Below, in pieces: positions 1 through 7,259 of a DNA stretch of 54,643 nt (position 1 is its first letter; the number at the start of each line of letters is the position of its first letter). The notes beneath the pieces are model-generated. The model searched no databases and was not told the DNA's origin. It saw only the letters and a list, made by a program, of their open reading frames with translations. The DNA is taken from positions 1 to 54,643 of the forward strand of contig DAIDIP010000021.1 in assembly GCA_027451745.1 (NCBI GenBank), written 5' to 3'. This stretch comes from Candidatus Melainabacteria bacterium (GTDB lineage: Bacteria > Cyanobacteriota > Vampirovibrionia > Obscuribacterales > Obscuribacteraceae). The translations under genes and the position numbers were made by a program.

Positions 1-245
1 CAAAACCAAGCTAGAAGCGGTATTCTTGTCTTGTGGAACATGGTATTGGCAGTAATTGAAATTTGATGTCTACAAGACGCGCACTCAATTGCTCGTTTTT
101 TATTTAACCGATAACCGCTTCTAAAATTGCATTTTGTACACCTAAAGCCTTCCGGCCAGCGCATTTTCATTATCGCGTTTAGACAATCAGTCTCGCTTTT
201 GTATTTATTCTGAAAGTCAAACAAAGACGCCGATTTTTTCTTCAT
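1..245 (-). CDS. IS1595-family transposase, N-terminal part (cut by window edge)
   Basis: Reading leftward from the ATG at 243-245 gives 81 open codons that run off the window. A strong GGAGG Shine-Dalgarno sits at 253-257, seven bases upstream. The translation has the N-terminal layout of IS1595/ISXO2-type transposases: a DFQNKY start, RWPEGFRC, a zinc ribbon with Cys pairs C36/C39 and C55/C58, then the TANTMFHKTRIPLLAWF stretch. The DDE catalytic core lies outside the window, so I cannot say whether the element is intact. I saw no obvious terminal inverted repeat upstream. It marks the left end as a site of mobile-element activity. Family assignment is from motif recognition only. Confidence 0.75.
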   Translation of the reverse strand, partial: MKKKSASLFDFQNKYKSETDCLNAIMKMRWPEGFRCTKCNFRSGYRLNKKRAIECASCRHQISITANTMFHKTRIPLLAWF

Positions 246-802
246 GAGAATACCTCCATACGTATATATGCATGGCGTGCCACTAAATCAAAATTTTAAA
301 TCATTCCCTGCTTAGACGCGATATGCATAGAATCCCCCTAGCGCAGCTCCGCCAGACTTGATATATAGAATTAATATATTAACTTGAGATTATCCTTGCT
401 TAAACTCCTTAAGCGAAGCGCAAGGAGCACAACTAGTCTGACCTGCCGCACTTGATCATTCCTCTTGCAAACAGTTATACATATACTGTTATCTCTGATG
501 CCTTCGGAACCTAACCCCCTATTCAAACTGCTCATACAAGTTTATTCGTTCACAATGCATCGAGTTGCATTGATAGAACAATAATTTGTATGGTCTTGGA
601 GGCTGGAGTCCAGATAAAATCTGAAACAGTATGCTATCGAGCGGGCATATTTTGCTTCTCAGCAAATTGCCAGAGCTCACTAAGGATGTTCCAGGGCGCT
701 TACTAAAGTTGCTCACTCCCCCTATCGCCTGGTTTGGCTTTAGGAAGCCGTCGCTATTGAATTTTCAGCACAATAGAACATTCGCGAAAGAGGGGATCCC
801 AA
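246..802. other. Non-coding leader between transposase fragment and first deaminase
   Basis: No convincing gene. It holds a degenerate dyad at 339-354 and several inverted repeats: TTAATATATTAA near 376-387, CTCCTT/AAGGAG arms near 409-431, AACAGT/ACTGTT near 470-490, and AATGCA/TGCATT near 554-571. The sequence is AT-rich up to about 600 and becomes mixed afterwards. Short open frames here lack Shine-Dalgarno sequences. Confidence 0.5.
339..354. repeat. Intergenic dyad, copy 1 (degenerate)
   Basis: TAGCGCA GC TCCGCCA. The left half is perfect and the right half has two mismatches to TGCGCTA. It lies 448 bp upstream of the GC-rich deaminase start at 803. Confidence 0.45.
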
Positions 803-1411
803 ATGCAAGAGAACCAGATTGTCACCTCAATGAATTTCAGCCTGCCTAAATGGATTCAGGAGGAGCTGGCCTGCTGGCCGACGCATCTTCCCAGTACAAA
901 CGAGCAGATGCGATTGGCGATCGCATTGTCCCGCAAGAATGTCGAACACAAAACCGGTGGTCCTTTCGGCGCGATCGTCATTGACGAGAGCACCGGACTG
1001 GTTCTTTCGGTTGGCGTCAACCGTGTGGAGCATACTAACTGCTCCTTGCTCCACGCAGAGGCTGTCGCCCTCATGTTGGCACAGCAACGGATCAACAGCT
1101 TCGACCTCGGCGGACCTGGCATGCCTCGTCGCAAGCTGGTCACCAGCGCCCAACCCTGCGTCCAATGCTTCGGTAATATCCACTGGTCCGGCATTTGGGC
1201 GATGGCAATCGGTGCCACTAAAGGGGACGTCGAGACTCTGACGGGCTTTGACGAAGGTCCCCTCCATCCGAACTGGCGCGAGGAGCTCCGGGCACAAGGG
1301 TTGTCTCTCGAGGAGGAGGTAATGAGAAGGGAGGCCAGTGCTGTCTTGCGGTACTATCGCGAGTCTGGAGGCTTCATTTACCAGGGCAGACGATCGAAGC
1401 CCCTGGGGTAG
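803..1411 (+). CDS. Nucleoside/nucleobase deaminase of the CDA fold (guanine deaminase/TadA-like)
   Basis: A 202-residue zinc-dependent deaminase. The catalytic signatures are visible: H84-A-E86 (SLLHAEAVAL) for the zinc and proton shuttle, and P118-C119-x2-C122 (QPCVQCFGN) for the other zinc ligands. The PFGAIVID strand and the C-terminal YYRESGG tail resemble the GuaD/cytosine-deaminase branch more than tRNA deaminase, but the substrate cannot be read from sequence. Start ATG 803 has GGGG at 795-798; ATG 830 is an alternative. The gene is distinctly GC-rich against its AT-rich surroundings and is followed by a small ORF and a second deaminase in the same orientation, so a role in base salvage is a reasonable inference. 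Likely acquired by transfer, judging from composition. Confidence 0.8.
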   Translation: MQENQIVTSMNFSLPKWIQEELACWPTHLPSTNEQMRLAIALSRKNVEHKTGGPFGAIVIDESTGLVLSVGVNRVEHTNCSLLHAEAVALMLAQQRINSFDLGGPGMPRRKLVTSAQPCVQCFGNIHWSGIWAMAIGATKGDVETLTGFDEGPLHPNWREELRAQGLSLEEEVMRREASAVLRYYRESGGFIYQGRRSKPLG

Positions 1412-1465
1412 TTCGTTGACTGAGGGAGTGTCAAATTTCAAACAACTTTTAGGGAGGGAAACGTT

Positions 1466-1585
1466 ATGCCTAACGACTTGGATCTCAGAGTCCGACCAAA
1501 CACAGGGTCCCCCGGAGCACTTCGTTCAACCAAGCATCGTCCTCTCATGCGGGGAGGACTTTGTCTAGCTCATGCGCGCCTGTAG
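1466..1585 (+). CDS. Possible 39-residue protein between the two deaminases
   Basis: ATG 1466 to TAG 1585 encodes a basic peptide starting MPNDLDLRVRPNTGSPG. It is preceded by AGGGAGGGA at 1450-1458, one of the strongest Shine-Dalgarno sequences in the window, at good spacing. It has no recognised domain and no membrane segment. It may be a real small protein, a leader peptide for the downstream deaminase, or chance. The strong ribosome site is the only positive evidence. A 13-bp hairpin follows at 1603-1660. Confidence 0.4.
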   Translation: MPNDLDLRVRPNTGSPGALRSTKHRPLMRGGLCLAHARL

Positions 1586-1602
1586 CGATGCAGAACTATT
1601 TC

Positions 1603-1660
1603 CGGAAGCGGACGAGATGCAGATGCATGAGTTCAGGTGCTATCGCTTCGTCCGCTTCCG
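1603..1660 (+). terminator. Strong hairpin between the small ORF and cytidine deaminase gene
   Basis: Perfect 13-bp arms CGGAAGCGGACGA (1603-1615) and TCGTCCGCTTCCG (1648-1660) enclose a 32-nt loop. Only a short T run (AGCTTTTGG) follows, so it could be a weak terminator, an attenuator, or a processing/stability element upstream of the gene starting at 1773. Confidence 0.45.
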
Positions 1661-1772
1661 AGCTTTTGGTGCCATTCCCGCCCCCTCGGCATTATCGCCG
1701 TTACAAGTTAGCTGAGATGCTAAAATCGGTCGGGCCTCGTTTTTTCCCGAAACTCAGAGGAGGAGCTATCTC

Positions 1773-2288
1773 GTGCAATTCACCATGCCTGCCTTCGAAC
1801 CCGTTGAACCCCAAATTGTCGCCTGGAAAGAGCTGCTTCCCGATGAGCAGTCACTTGTCATGGCGGCTGTCAGAGCCTCAGACGACGCCTACTGTCCCTA
1901 TTCGAACTTTTCTGTTGGCGCGGCCATCTGTGCTCGTAACAAGAATTCCGGGCAAACCAAGATCTTCACCGGAGCGAACGTTGAGAGCGCTGCCTACCCG
2001 TTGGGTCGTTGTGCTGAGGGCAATGCAATTGGCAAGGCCGTCAACGATCACCATCGTATTTTTCTCGCCGCTGCGGTCTACTGCAAGAAAGCCCCCGGAC
2101 GCAACGGCACACCCTGCGGCGAATGTCGCGGCAACCTCCTCGAATTCAAGATCGAGGACTACCCTGTTCTCGTTGTTTACGAGACCGATGCAAACGGATT
2201 CCCTCTGATGGTGGCCCGTTACACAATCGAGCAGCTCATGCCCGACGGCTTCTGTCCGGCCTCGCTCGGCATGCTCGTGGGCAGTTGA
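1773..2288 (+). CDS. Cytidine deaminase-like protein (variant active-site motifs)
   Basis: A 171-residue member of the tetrameric cytidine/blasticidin-S deaminase group. Visible family features: YCPYSNFSVGAA, the GANVESAAYPLGRCAE zinc/proton-shuttle box, and the PCGECRG second zinc box. The usual end of the second box is PCGxCRQ; here Gln is replaced by Gly, and the Arg normally found after CAE is also changed (CAEGNAI). Zinc ligands and the catalytic Glu are kept, so catalysis is likely but the preferred substrate may differ from cytidine. Start GTG 1773 is chosen for the AGAGGAGGAG box at 1756-1765; ATG 1785 is the alternative. GC-rich, same strand as the upstream deaminase, closed by the terminator at 2313-2358. 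Confidence 0.85.
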   Translation: MQFTMPAFEPVEPQIVAWKELLPDEQSLVMAAVRASDDAYCPYSNFSVGAAICARNKNSGQTKIFTGANVESAAYPLGRCAEGNAIGKAVNDHHRIFLAAAVYCKKAPGRNGTPCGECRGNLLEFKIEDYPVLVVYETDANGFPLMVARYTIEQLMPDGFCPASLGMLVGS

Positions 2289-2312
2289 CCGAATTCTTTG
2301 CTCAATAAGATA

Positions 2313-2358
2313 AACACCTGGAAGCGCCGTAAGAGCGGACGACTTTCAGGTGTTTTTT
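2313..2358 (+). terminator. Intrinsic terminator of the deaminase unit
   Basis: Arms AACACCTG/CAGGTGTT, extended by AAG/CTT, are followed by a run of six T. The facing xpt gene stops at 2359, so the hairpin separates two convergent genes. Confidence 0.85.
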
Positions 2359-2928
2359 CTATTCAACGATGATTTTTTCGCCATCAAAATCTTTGATTGA
2401 GGCTAAACAAACAACAGGAATATCGACTGTTCCTAAGGCTTCACGACCGCCTGAATATATTTTTTCAATCACAGCGCCTATGCCCACCAAGGTAGCTCCA
2501 CTCTGCTCAACTAAACGCATCAATGTCTTTGTAGTTTTAGTACTCGCTAAAAAATCGTCAATAATTAATACTCTGTCTTTTGAATTCAAGCAGTCGGTTG
2601 AAACGATAAGATCTGTATTACCACCATGCGTAGGCGAAACCGTAGCCTCACTAAATGTTTTTTCGTTGAGTGTAAGCGGTTTATGCTTGCGAGCATAAAC
2701 CACAGGTATTTTAAGACACATACCTGTTGCTAGTGCAGGTGGTATGCCACTTGTTTCTGCAGTCAAGATTTTGGTGGGCTGTGTATGTTCTAAAAGTTTT
2801 GCAAATTCTTCGCCAATCTTTTGCATAAGGACAGAGTCTATTTGATGATTCAGAAATGAATCGACTTTTAGCATCCCACTGCCAATGTGTTTGCCATTAC
2901 GCCGAATGCATTCTTTAAGAATTTGCAC
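2359..2928 (-). CDS. xpt: Xanthine phosphoribosyltransferase
   Basis: 190 residues from GTG 2928, close to the usual 190-195 for Xpt. It converts xanthine and PRPP to XMP in purine salvage, in the cytosol. The sequence matches the Bacillus-type enzyme across its length: LKVDSFLNHQID near the N-terminus, TAETSGIPPALATG, VVYARKHKPLTL, and the PRPP-binding loop VLIIDDFLAS. GTG 2926-2928 is preferred because homology starts just after it and AGAGGT precedes it; the frame stays open to 3060 but that N-terminal part looks unlike the family. I found no purine riboswitch in the leader. A dyad lies 263 bp upstream (3192-3207). Its composition is ordinary for the backbone. Confidence 0.9.
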   Translation of the reverse strand: MQILKECIRRNGKHIGSGMLKVDSFLNHQIDSVLMQKIGEEFAKLLEHTQPTKILTAETSGIPPALATGMCLKIPVVYARKHKPLTLNEKTFSEATVSPTHGGNTDLIVSTDCLNSKDRVLIIDDFLASTKTTKTLMRLVEQSGATLVGIGAVIEKIYSGGREALGTVDIPVVCLASIKDFDGEKIIVE

Positions 2929-3191
2929 AACGTGGTACCTCTTATTGCGAGTATTTGTCCCTGGAATGAACGAAAATTTTATCACGCCACTTAAGTATGG
3001 ATTGGAGTAGAAGTGATAACGAAATCGCGTCAAAATACAATCCTTTTTTACTTTACTCATGATCGGAATCCTCTCAGCAGGCTGGGGTCATAGAATTGAC
3101 GTGGCAATGTTCGACCCTATGAGCAGCGTACAGCAATGCGCGAGCTATTATCCCGTACCGAACGTTGCATTGACTATACAATTCTTTTAGC

Positions 3192-3207
3192 TGGCACAAT
3201 TGCGCTA
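3192..3207. repeat. Intergenic dyad, copy 2
   Basis: TGGCACA AT TGCGCTA. The right half is perfect and the left half has two transitions from TAGCGCA. It lies 263 bp upstream of the xpt start and is the one copy whose nearest downstream gene is not GC-rich. Confidence 0.5.
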
Positions 3208-3228
3208 GCACTTGAAAACAAGCTTTTC

Positions 3229-3357
3229 TCAATATGGCCAAATGGCGATATTAAGCCAATTGCAAAAAAACAGAAGAACCAACGCAATCAACAAAACAAT
3301 AGCTGACCACTGCAAAAAAGTTAGTTCTTCTGGATCTAAAAAAATTTTGAATGGCAT
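3229..3357 (-). CDS. Possible 42-residue single-pass membrane protein
   Basis: ATG at 3355-3357 reads leftward to TGA at 3229-3231. The peptide starts MPFKIFLDPEELTFLQ and is followed by about 20 hydrophobic residues (WSAIVLLIALVLLFFCNWL). The start lies nine bases after the stop of the upstream protease gene on the same strand, and ATAGGT upstream overlaps that gene's end, so translation could be coupled. Function unknown. It could tether or assist the secreted protease. It is too short for automatic calling; the membrane segment and operon position are the support. Confidence 0.5.
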   Translation of the reverse strand: MPFKIFLDPEELTFLQWSAIVLLIALVLLFFCNWLNIAIWPY

Positions 3358-3366
3358 AACTTATAC

Positions 3367-5082
3367 CTATTTTGTGTTTTTTATTTTGTGACTCAAAACA
3401 ACCTTTTGTCCTTTATAGTCTAAGGTCAAACAATAGTGTCGCCATGTAGGATTACCTAATATTGCTACCGAACCATTGCCAATCATTCCTAATGATTTGG
3501 TTTTCTCAAAAGCAACAAGAAAATTAGGATGATAAATTGACTCACTGCCAAGCTTCAGAGCATAAAATTTGCCATCAGCAACTTTTACGGGCTTGCCATC
3601 TAAGCCATGGACAACATTTTCACCTAGAGTAGATTTGTCTCCGATCTGTTTTGCTAATTCATAAGGAATGACACTATAAGCCGCTCCTGTGTCAATTAAA
3701 CAATCAAGCTTTTTGCCATCCAGCCGTCCTTCTACCATAAGCCCTGCTCCGCCTAAAGATGGCTTAGCAGGTAATGTAGTAACAACATAATATCCATCTA
3801 GCTTGCTGTCTGGGTTGGCAAAAGTAATTAGTTTATTGGGAAAATCAAAGGTGGTAAGAAATTGCCGCATTATATTTGCGCCTAACATCCCGGCTACATT
3901 TTTATTTGGAGCAGCCTTTTTGAGTGGTGAAAGATCTGCTACTGCTGCGGGGATCTCATTGAAAGTTAGGACACCTACACCAAGGCTTTTAAGCCTCATA
4001 TAGCTCATAGGCACACTGCCAGCACCTGTAGTAATAGACAAATCAGACTGTTTTGTAATGCCCAATTGTGGGGCAACAGAAGTGTCAATTAGCGTTTGTG
4101 TGGCGCCAGTATCGACAACAAAAACATAGCCAGGCTTGCCATTTATTGATACATCAATAAAAATCTCACCAGACAGAAGCTCAAAAGGTATAGTTACTGA
4201 TCGATCTTTGGCTAGTAAAGGCGCATTTGCTTTTGGCACCTGAAAAAGAGAATCAGACAATAACTCTTCTTTGATCGAACCCAATGATGTTTCAGAAGCT
4301 TTTTTATCCCCGCAATATTCGCTCATTTTAAAGGGAATCATAGTCCCAGAAAAAGAACGATAATCACTATATCTAAATGACTTGGTCATAGGCAGTCCTT
4401 GTTCTTCATCTATGCCTACAAATTCTGTTTTAGCAATTAGATGAGTTTTTTTATCTGCATACAGATAGGTAGAGATACCTTCAGGAGTTGTTACTTTAAG
4501 CAGGTCGTAAATAGTACTTTTATCTGATCCTATATATTCAAGACCAGTATTTTTATCGCACAGCTTTAACAAAACCTGCAAACCGTGCTCAATTTCTTGT
4601 CTTGTTTGATCTTGTCCAGCAGGATTATCTTCAATGACTTCACCATACTGTTTGAGCCAAGAATGCTTGCCATCAAAGCCGCCCACCAAAGGCTCACCTA
4701 AAACGCTCATTTCTTCGCGTATTTTGTCTCCTTTGTTGAAAATCTCAATATTGAAAGTGTTTGCAGCTCCAGACAAAGCTGAGATTTGAGTATATTTGCC
4801 AAGGCCATGACAGCCTTTCTCATACACTTGTTTAAATTTATCCTCCCCGCCATAAGCAGCAAGAATATCTTTTGCTAAAATTTTTGCTTTGTCTGAGTTC
4901 TTTGCTTTGATTATATTTGGTCTGCTGCTTTCCGCTATTTCGGACAAATTAGCTGCTACTGAGCCTGTAGCAGTACTGATTAAAAGAAAGACATTGGCTA
5001 GTAAAGGGAAAGTGTCTCGGCGATGAGAAGCTTTCCAAGAAGGTTTTTTTGATAATTTGGAAAACTTTCGCGATATATACAT
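3367..5082 (-). CDS. Secreted protein with LolA-like domain and two retropepsin-type aspartic protease domains
   Basis: 571 residues. A basic N-terminus and a hydrophobic stretch (LLANVFLLISTATGSVAA, about 27-45) suggest export. Residues 65-260 resemble LolA/outer-membrane lipoprotein carrier folds (AAYGGEDKFKQ, GGFDGKHSWLKQYG, STYLYADKKTHLI). Two aspartyl-protease-like repeats follow, with catalytic-type motifs VVDTGATQT (D324) and LIDTGAAYS (D464), each with a later GMLGANIM or MIGNGSVAILG flap/wing-like block. Retropepsins normally dimerise; two in one chain could form an internal pair. A longer paralogue lies at 40462-42975. The start is uncertain: the initiating codon at 5082 is ATG with no strong ribosome site. 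Substrate unknown. A small membrane protein may follow in the same operon. Confidence 0.8.
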   Translation of the reverse strand: MYISRKFSKLSKKPSWKASHRRDTFPLLANVFLLISTATGSVAANLSEIAESSRPNIIKAKNSDKAKILAKDILAAYGGEDKFKQVYEKGCHGLGKYTQISALSGAANTFNIEIFNKGDKIREEMSVLGEPLVGGFDGKHSWLKQYGEVIEDNPAGQDQTRQEIEHGLQVLLKLCDKNTGLEYIGSDKSTIYDLLKVTTPEGISTYLYADKKTHLIAKTEFVGIDEEQGLPMTKSFRYSDYRSFSGTMIPFKMSEYCGDKKASETSLGSIKEELLSDSLFQVPKANAPLLAKDRSVTIPFELLSGEIFIDVSINGKPGYVFVVDTGATQTLIDTSVAPQLGITKQSDLSITTGAGSVPMSYMRLKSLGVGVLTFNEIPAAVADLSPLKKAAPNKNVAGMLGANIMRQFLTTFDFPNKLITFANPDSKLDGYYVVTTLPAKPSLGGAGLMVEGRLDGKKLDCLIDTGAAYSVIPYELAKQIGDKSTLGENVVHGLDGKPVKVADGKFYALKLGSESIYHPNFLVAFEKTKSLGMIGNGSVAILGNPTWRHYCLTLDYKGQKVVLSHKIKNTK

Positions 5083-5209
5083 CTTTCTCTTGCCTAAAGA
5101 TAGCGTCTCAGTGTAATAATACTAACTCTTAACAAGGAACAAAAGCTCAACTAGCAACAATAGCTTTAGAATTCCTTTCAAAGCCTTCTTGCATCGGGGT
5201 TTTCTAATT

Positions 5210-6082
5210 ATGCCAATAAATTGTACCGACAGTAAAATGCTTGTTTTCAAAAACGCACAGGATTTTCAGCGGTGGCACAAAGAGCAAAAAGAGTCATTGG
5301 CTCTTGTACCAACAATGGGTGCATTACATGAAGGACATTTGTCTCTTGTACGCAAAGCAAAAGAGCTTGCTGACAAAGTTGTGCTCTATATTTTTGTCAA
5401 TCCCATGCAATTCGGTCCCAAAGAAGATTTTGGTACATATCCCCGCACCCCTGAGGCGGATCTAGAAGCGTGCAAGCAAGCTGGTGTAAATGCGGTATTT
5501 ATGCCAGAAATGGCTGATATTTATCCAGAAGGCAAAGAGAATTGTACAAAAGTTCTACCACCGGCGGAATTAGGTGACATTTTAGAAGGACATTTTCGTC
5601 CAGGATTCTTTACTGGCGTAGCTACAGTGTTGGTCAAGTTTTTCAATATTGTTCAGCCCAATGTGGTGGTGTTTGGACAGAAAGACTATCAACAATTGCT
5701 TGTCGTAAAACGATTTGTTCATGATCTCAATTTGCCTGTAACCGTATATGGTGCATCAATAGTTCGCGAGCCTGATGGCTTGGCAATGAGTTCACGTAAT
5801 GCTTATTTAAACAAGGATCAGCGCGCCCTTGCCCCCCGTATTCATGCTCTTTTGCAAGAAGCGTCCAGCAAAATAAAAGATCAAAATGACAATACAGCTA
5901 TAGAAAAAAACCTTGATATCATACGGCAAAAGTTTAAAGACGCAAGTTTTGAGCTCCACTATCTGGAAGTAAGAGATGCTGATACTCTGCAGCCAATAAG
6001 TAACAACACCAAAACACGCATTTTGCTTGTTGCTGCAAAAATAGAAAATATTCGTTTAATCGACAATTTGTTAGTCAATTGA
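5210..6082 (+). CDS. panC: Pantothenate synthetase
   Basis: Joins pantoate and beta-alanine with ATP to make pantothenate, the precursor of coenzyme A, in the cytosol. Family motifs are clear: VPTMGALHEGHLSLV, IFVNPMQFGPKEDF with YPRT, RPGFFTGVATVL, NVVVFGQKDYQQL, and the MSSRNAYL box. About 290 residues, the normal stand-alone size. It lacks the cytidylate-kinase fusion found in many Cyanobacteria. Start is uncertain: ATG 5210 is given, ATG 5237 (MLVFKN) aligns better with typical N-termini, and neither has a good Shine-Dalgarno. coaX, a later enzyme of CoA synthesis, lies 6 kb away. Convergent with the ilvC-like gene. Confidence 0.92.
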   Translation: MPINCTDSKMLVFKNAQDFQRWHKEQKESLALVPTMGALHEGHLSLVRKAKELADKVVLYIFVNPMQFGPKEDFGTYPRTPEADLEACKQAGVNAVFMPEMADIYPEGKENCTKVLPPAELGDILEGHFRPGFFTGVATVLVKFFNIVQPNVVVFGQKDYQQLLVVKRFVHDLNLPVTVYGASIVREPDGLAMSSRNAYLNKDQRALAPRIHALLQEASSKIKDQNDNTAIEKNLDIIRQKFKDASFELHYLEVRDADTLQPISNNTKTRILLVAAKIENIRLIDNLLVN

Positions 6083-6127
6083 GCTGAAGAACTATAGCTA
6101 AGCTGCGACAGATTTAATATGAGTAGC

Positions 6128-7111
6128 TCAAAAATCAAGCGATTTAGCTAATTCTTTTTCTACAGCTGCTAATTTTGAGTTTTTTTCTTTTGCCATAAAA
6201 TCTTGCAATGGTTTAAGTCCATTTTTTGCCTCGGCCAAATATTCTTTGGCAAATTTGCCTGATTCAATATCTGCTAATGCTTCTGTCATTTTGGCCTTCA
6301 CATGAGAATTTATAAGCTTATTGCCAGTTTTTGCCCCGCCATATCTGGCTGTAGTTGAAATAGATTGTCGCATGCCGTTCAAGCCAATTTCAAATAACAA
6401 ATCGCCAATCAGTTTTACTTCTTTCAAGCAAAAGATATAAGCTATCTCAGGTTGATAGCCAGCTTCTACTAATGTATTGAAACTAGCACTAATAAGATGT
6501 GGCACTCCACCACATAAAACTGCCTGTTCAGAAAATAAATTAGTAACTGCTTCTTCGGTAAAACTAGTAAGCAATGCCCCAGCTTTAGTACACCCTATTG
6601 CTTTAGCATAGGCTAAGCAGCGTGGAAAGGCATGTCCTGATGCATCTTGTTCTACACCAATTAACCCAGGCACACCTTTGCCTGCTTTAAAAAATTTGCG
6701 CATTACCCGCCCAGGGCTTGTTGGTGCAACCAAAAGCACATCACTTTTAGCTGGTAACGAAATTAATTTTTCGTGCACAACAAAACCACTAGCAAAAACC
6801 AAAGATATAGGATGATCTATGTTTGGAGAAATATCGTTCTTAAATATGTCCGCTGTAATTTCGTCAGGCAAAAGAATTGAAAGCAGATCTGCAGTTGCAG
6901 CCGCCTCTTTGATACTTAATGGTTCAAAACCATCTTTAATAGCTTGTGCATAACCTTTGCCTTCTTTTCTTGCGCCAACAATAACATTGACGCCACTATC
7001 TCTCATATTTAGGGCGTGGGCACGCCCTTGATTACCGTAGCCAATAACAGCAGCGATAATACCGCTAAGTTCGTTTAAGTCTGCGTCTTTATCGTAAAAA
7101 ATTTTTGCCAT
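6128..7111 (-). CDS. Ketol-acid reductoisomerase homologue with altered catalytic site
   Basis: 328 residues, the length of class I KARI. The Rossmann NADPH site (VIGYGNQGRAHALNMRDSG) and the helical C-terminal domain (EQAVLCGG, LVEAGYQPEIAY, SISTTARYGG) are kept, so fold and origin are clear. By comparison with the known KARI active site, several residues differ: the Lys of APKxPG is Thr131 (APTSPG), the first metal-binding Asp of DLFxEQ is Asn191 (NLFSEQ), the Glu of FECLHE is Phe227 (IFCLKE), and the His of AHGF is Ser. Glu195, Glu231 and the SIS serine remain. With metal and acid-base residues lost it may not make branched-chain precursors; it could act as a simple reductase. Start ATG 7111; an in-frame TTG lies at 7117. 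No other ilv gene is nearby. Confidence 0.85.
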   Translation of the reverse strand: MAKIFYDKDADLNELSGIIAAVIGYGNQGRAHALNMRDSGVNVIVGARKEGKGYAQAIKDGFEPLSIKEAAATADLLSILLPDEITADIFKNDISPNIDHPISLVFASGFVVHEKLISLPAKSDVLLVAPTSPGRVMRKFFKAGKGVPGLIGVEQDASGHAFPRCLAYAKAIGCTKAGALLTSFTEEAVTNLFSEQAVLCGGVPHLISASFNTLVEAGYQPEIAYIFCLKEVKLIGDLLFEIGLNGMRQSISTTARYGGAKTGNKLINSHVKAKMTEALADIESGKFAKEYLAEAKNGLKPLQDFMAKEKNSKLAAVEKELAKSLDF

Positions 7112-7163
7112 AAACAATCATTTTAGACACTTTGCAAAGGGACCAGCAAAAGAAAAAATAAAA

Positions 7164-7232
7164 AAGAAACAGTCCGACAATCAATGCAACACTCTTGAGG
7201 TGAGTAAAGCATTGGTCGGACCGTCTCTTTCT
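7164..7232 (-). terminator. Intrinsic terminator of the EEP-domain gene
   Basis: Read on the minus strand, arms ACGGTCCGACCAATGC and GCATTGATTGTCGGACTGT (imperfect) enclose a loop of about 20 nt and lead into TTTCTTTTTTATTTTTTC. Confidence 0.8.
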
Positions 7233-7259
7233 TTTGGGCGCTGAATCGGCGTCACGGGC

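Noticed and set aside
827-1441. Long minus-strand open frame opposite the first deaminase gene
   Set aside because: The plus-strand frame has the HAE and PCxxC motifs and a ribosome site; long antisense frames are expected in GC-rich genes.
2929-3100. Purine riboswitch upstream of xpt
   Set aside because: I could not find the conserved loop sequences or a pairing expression platform.
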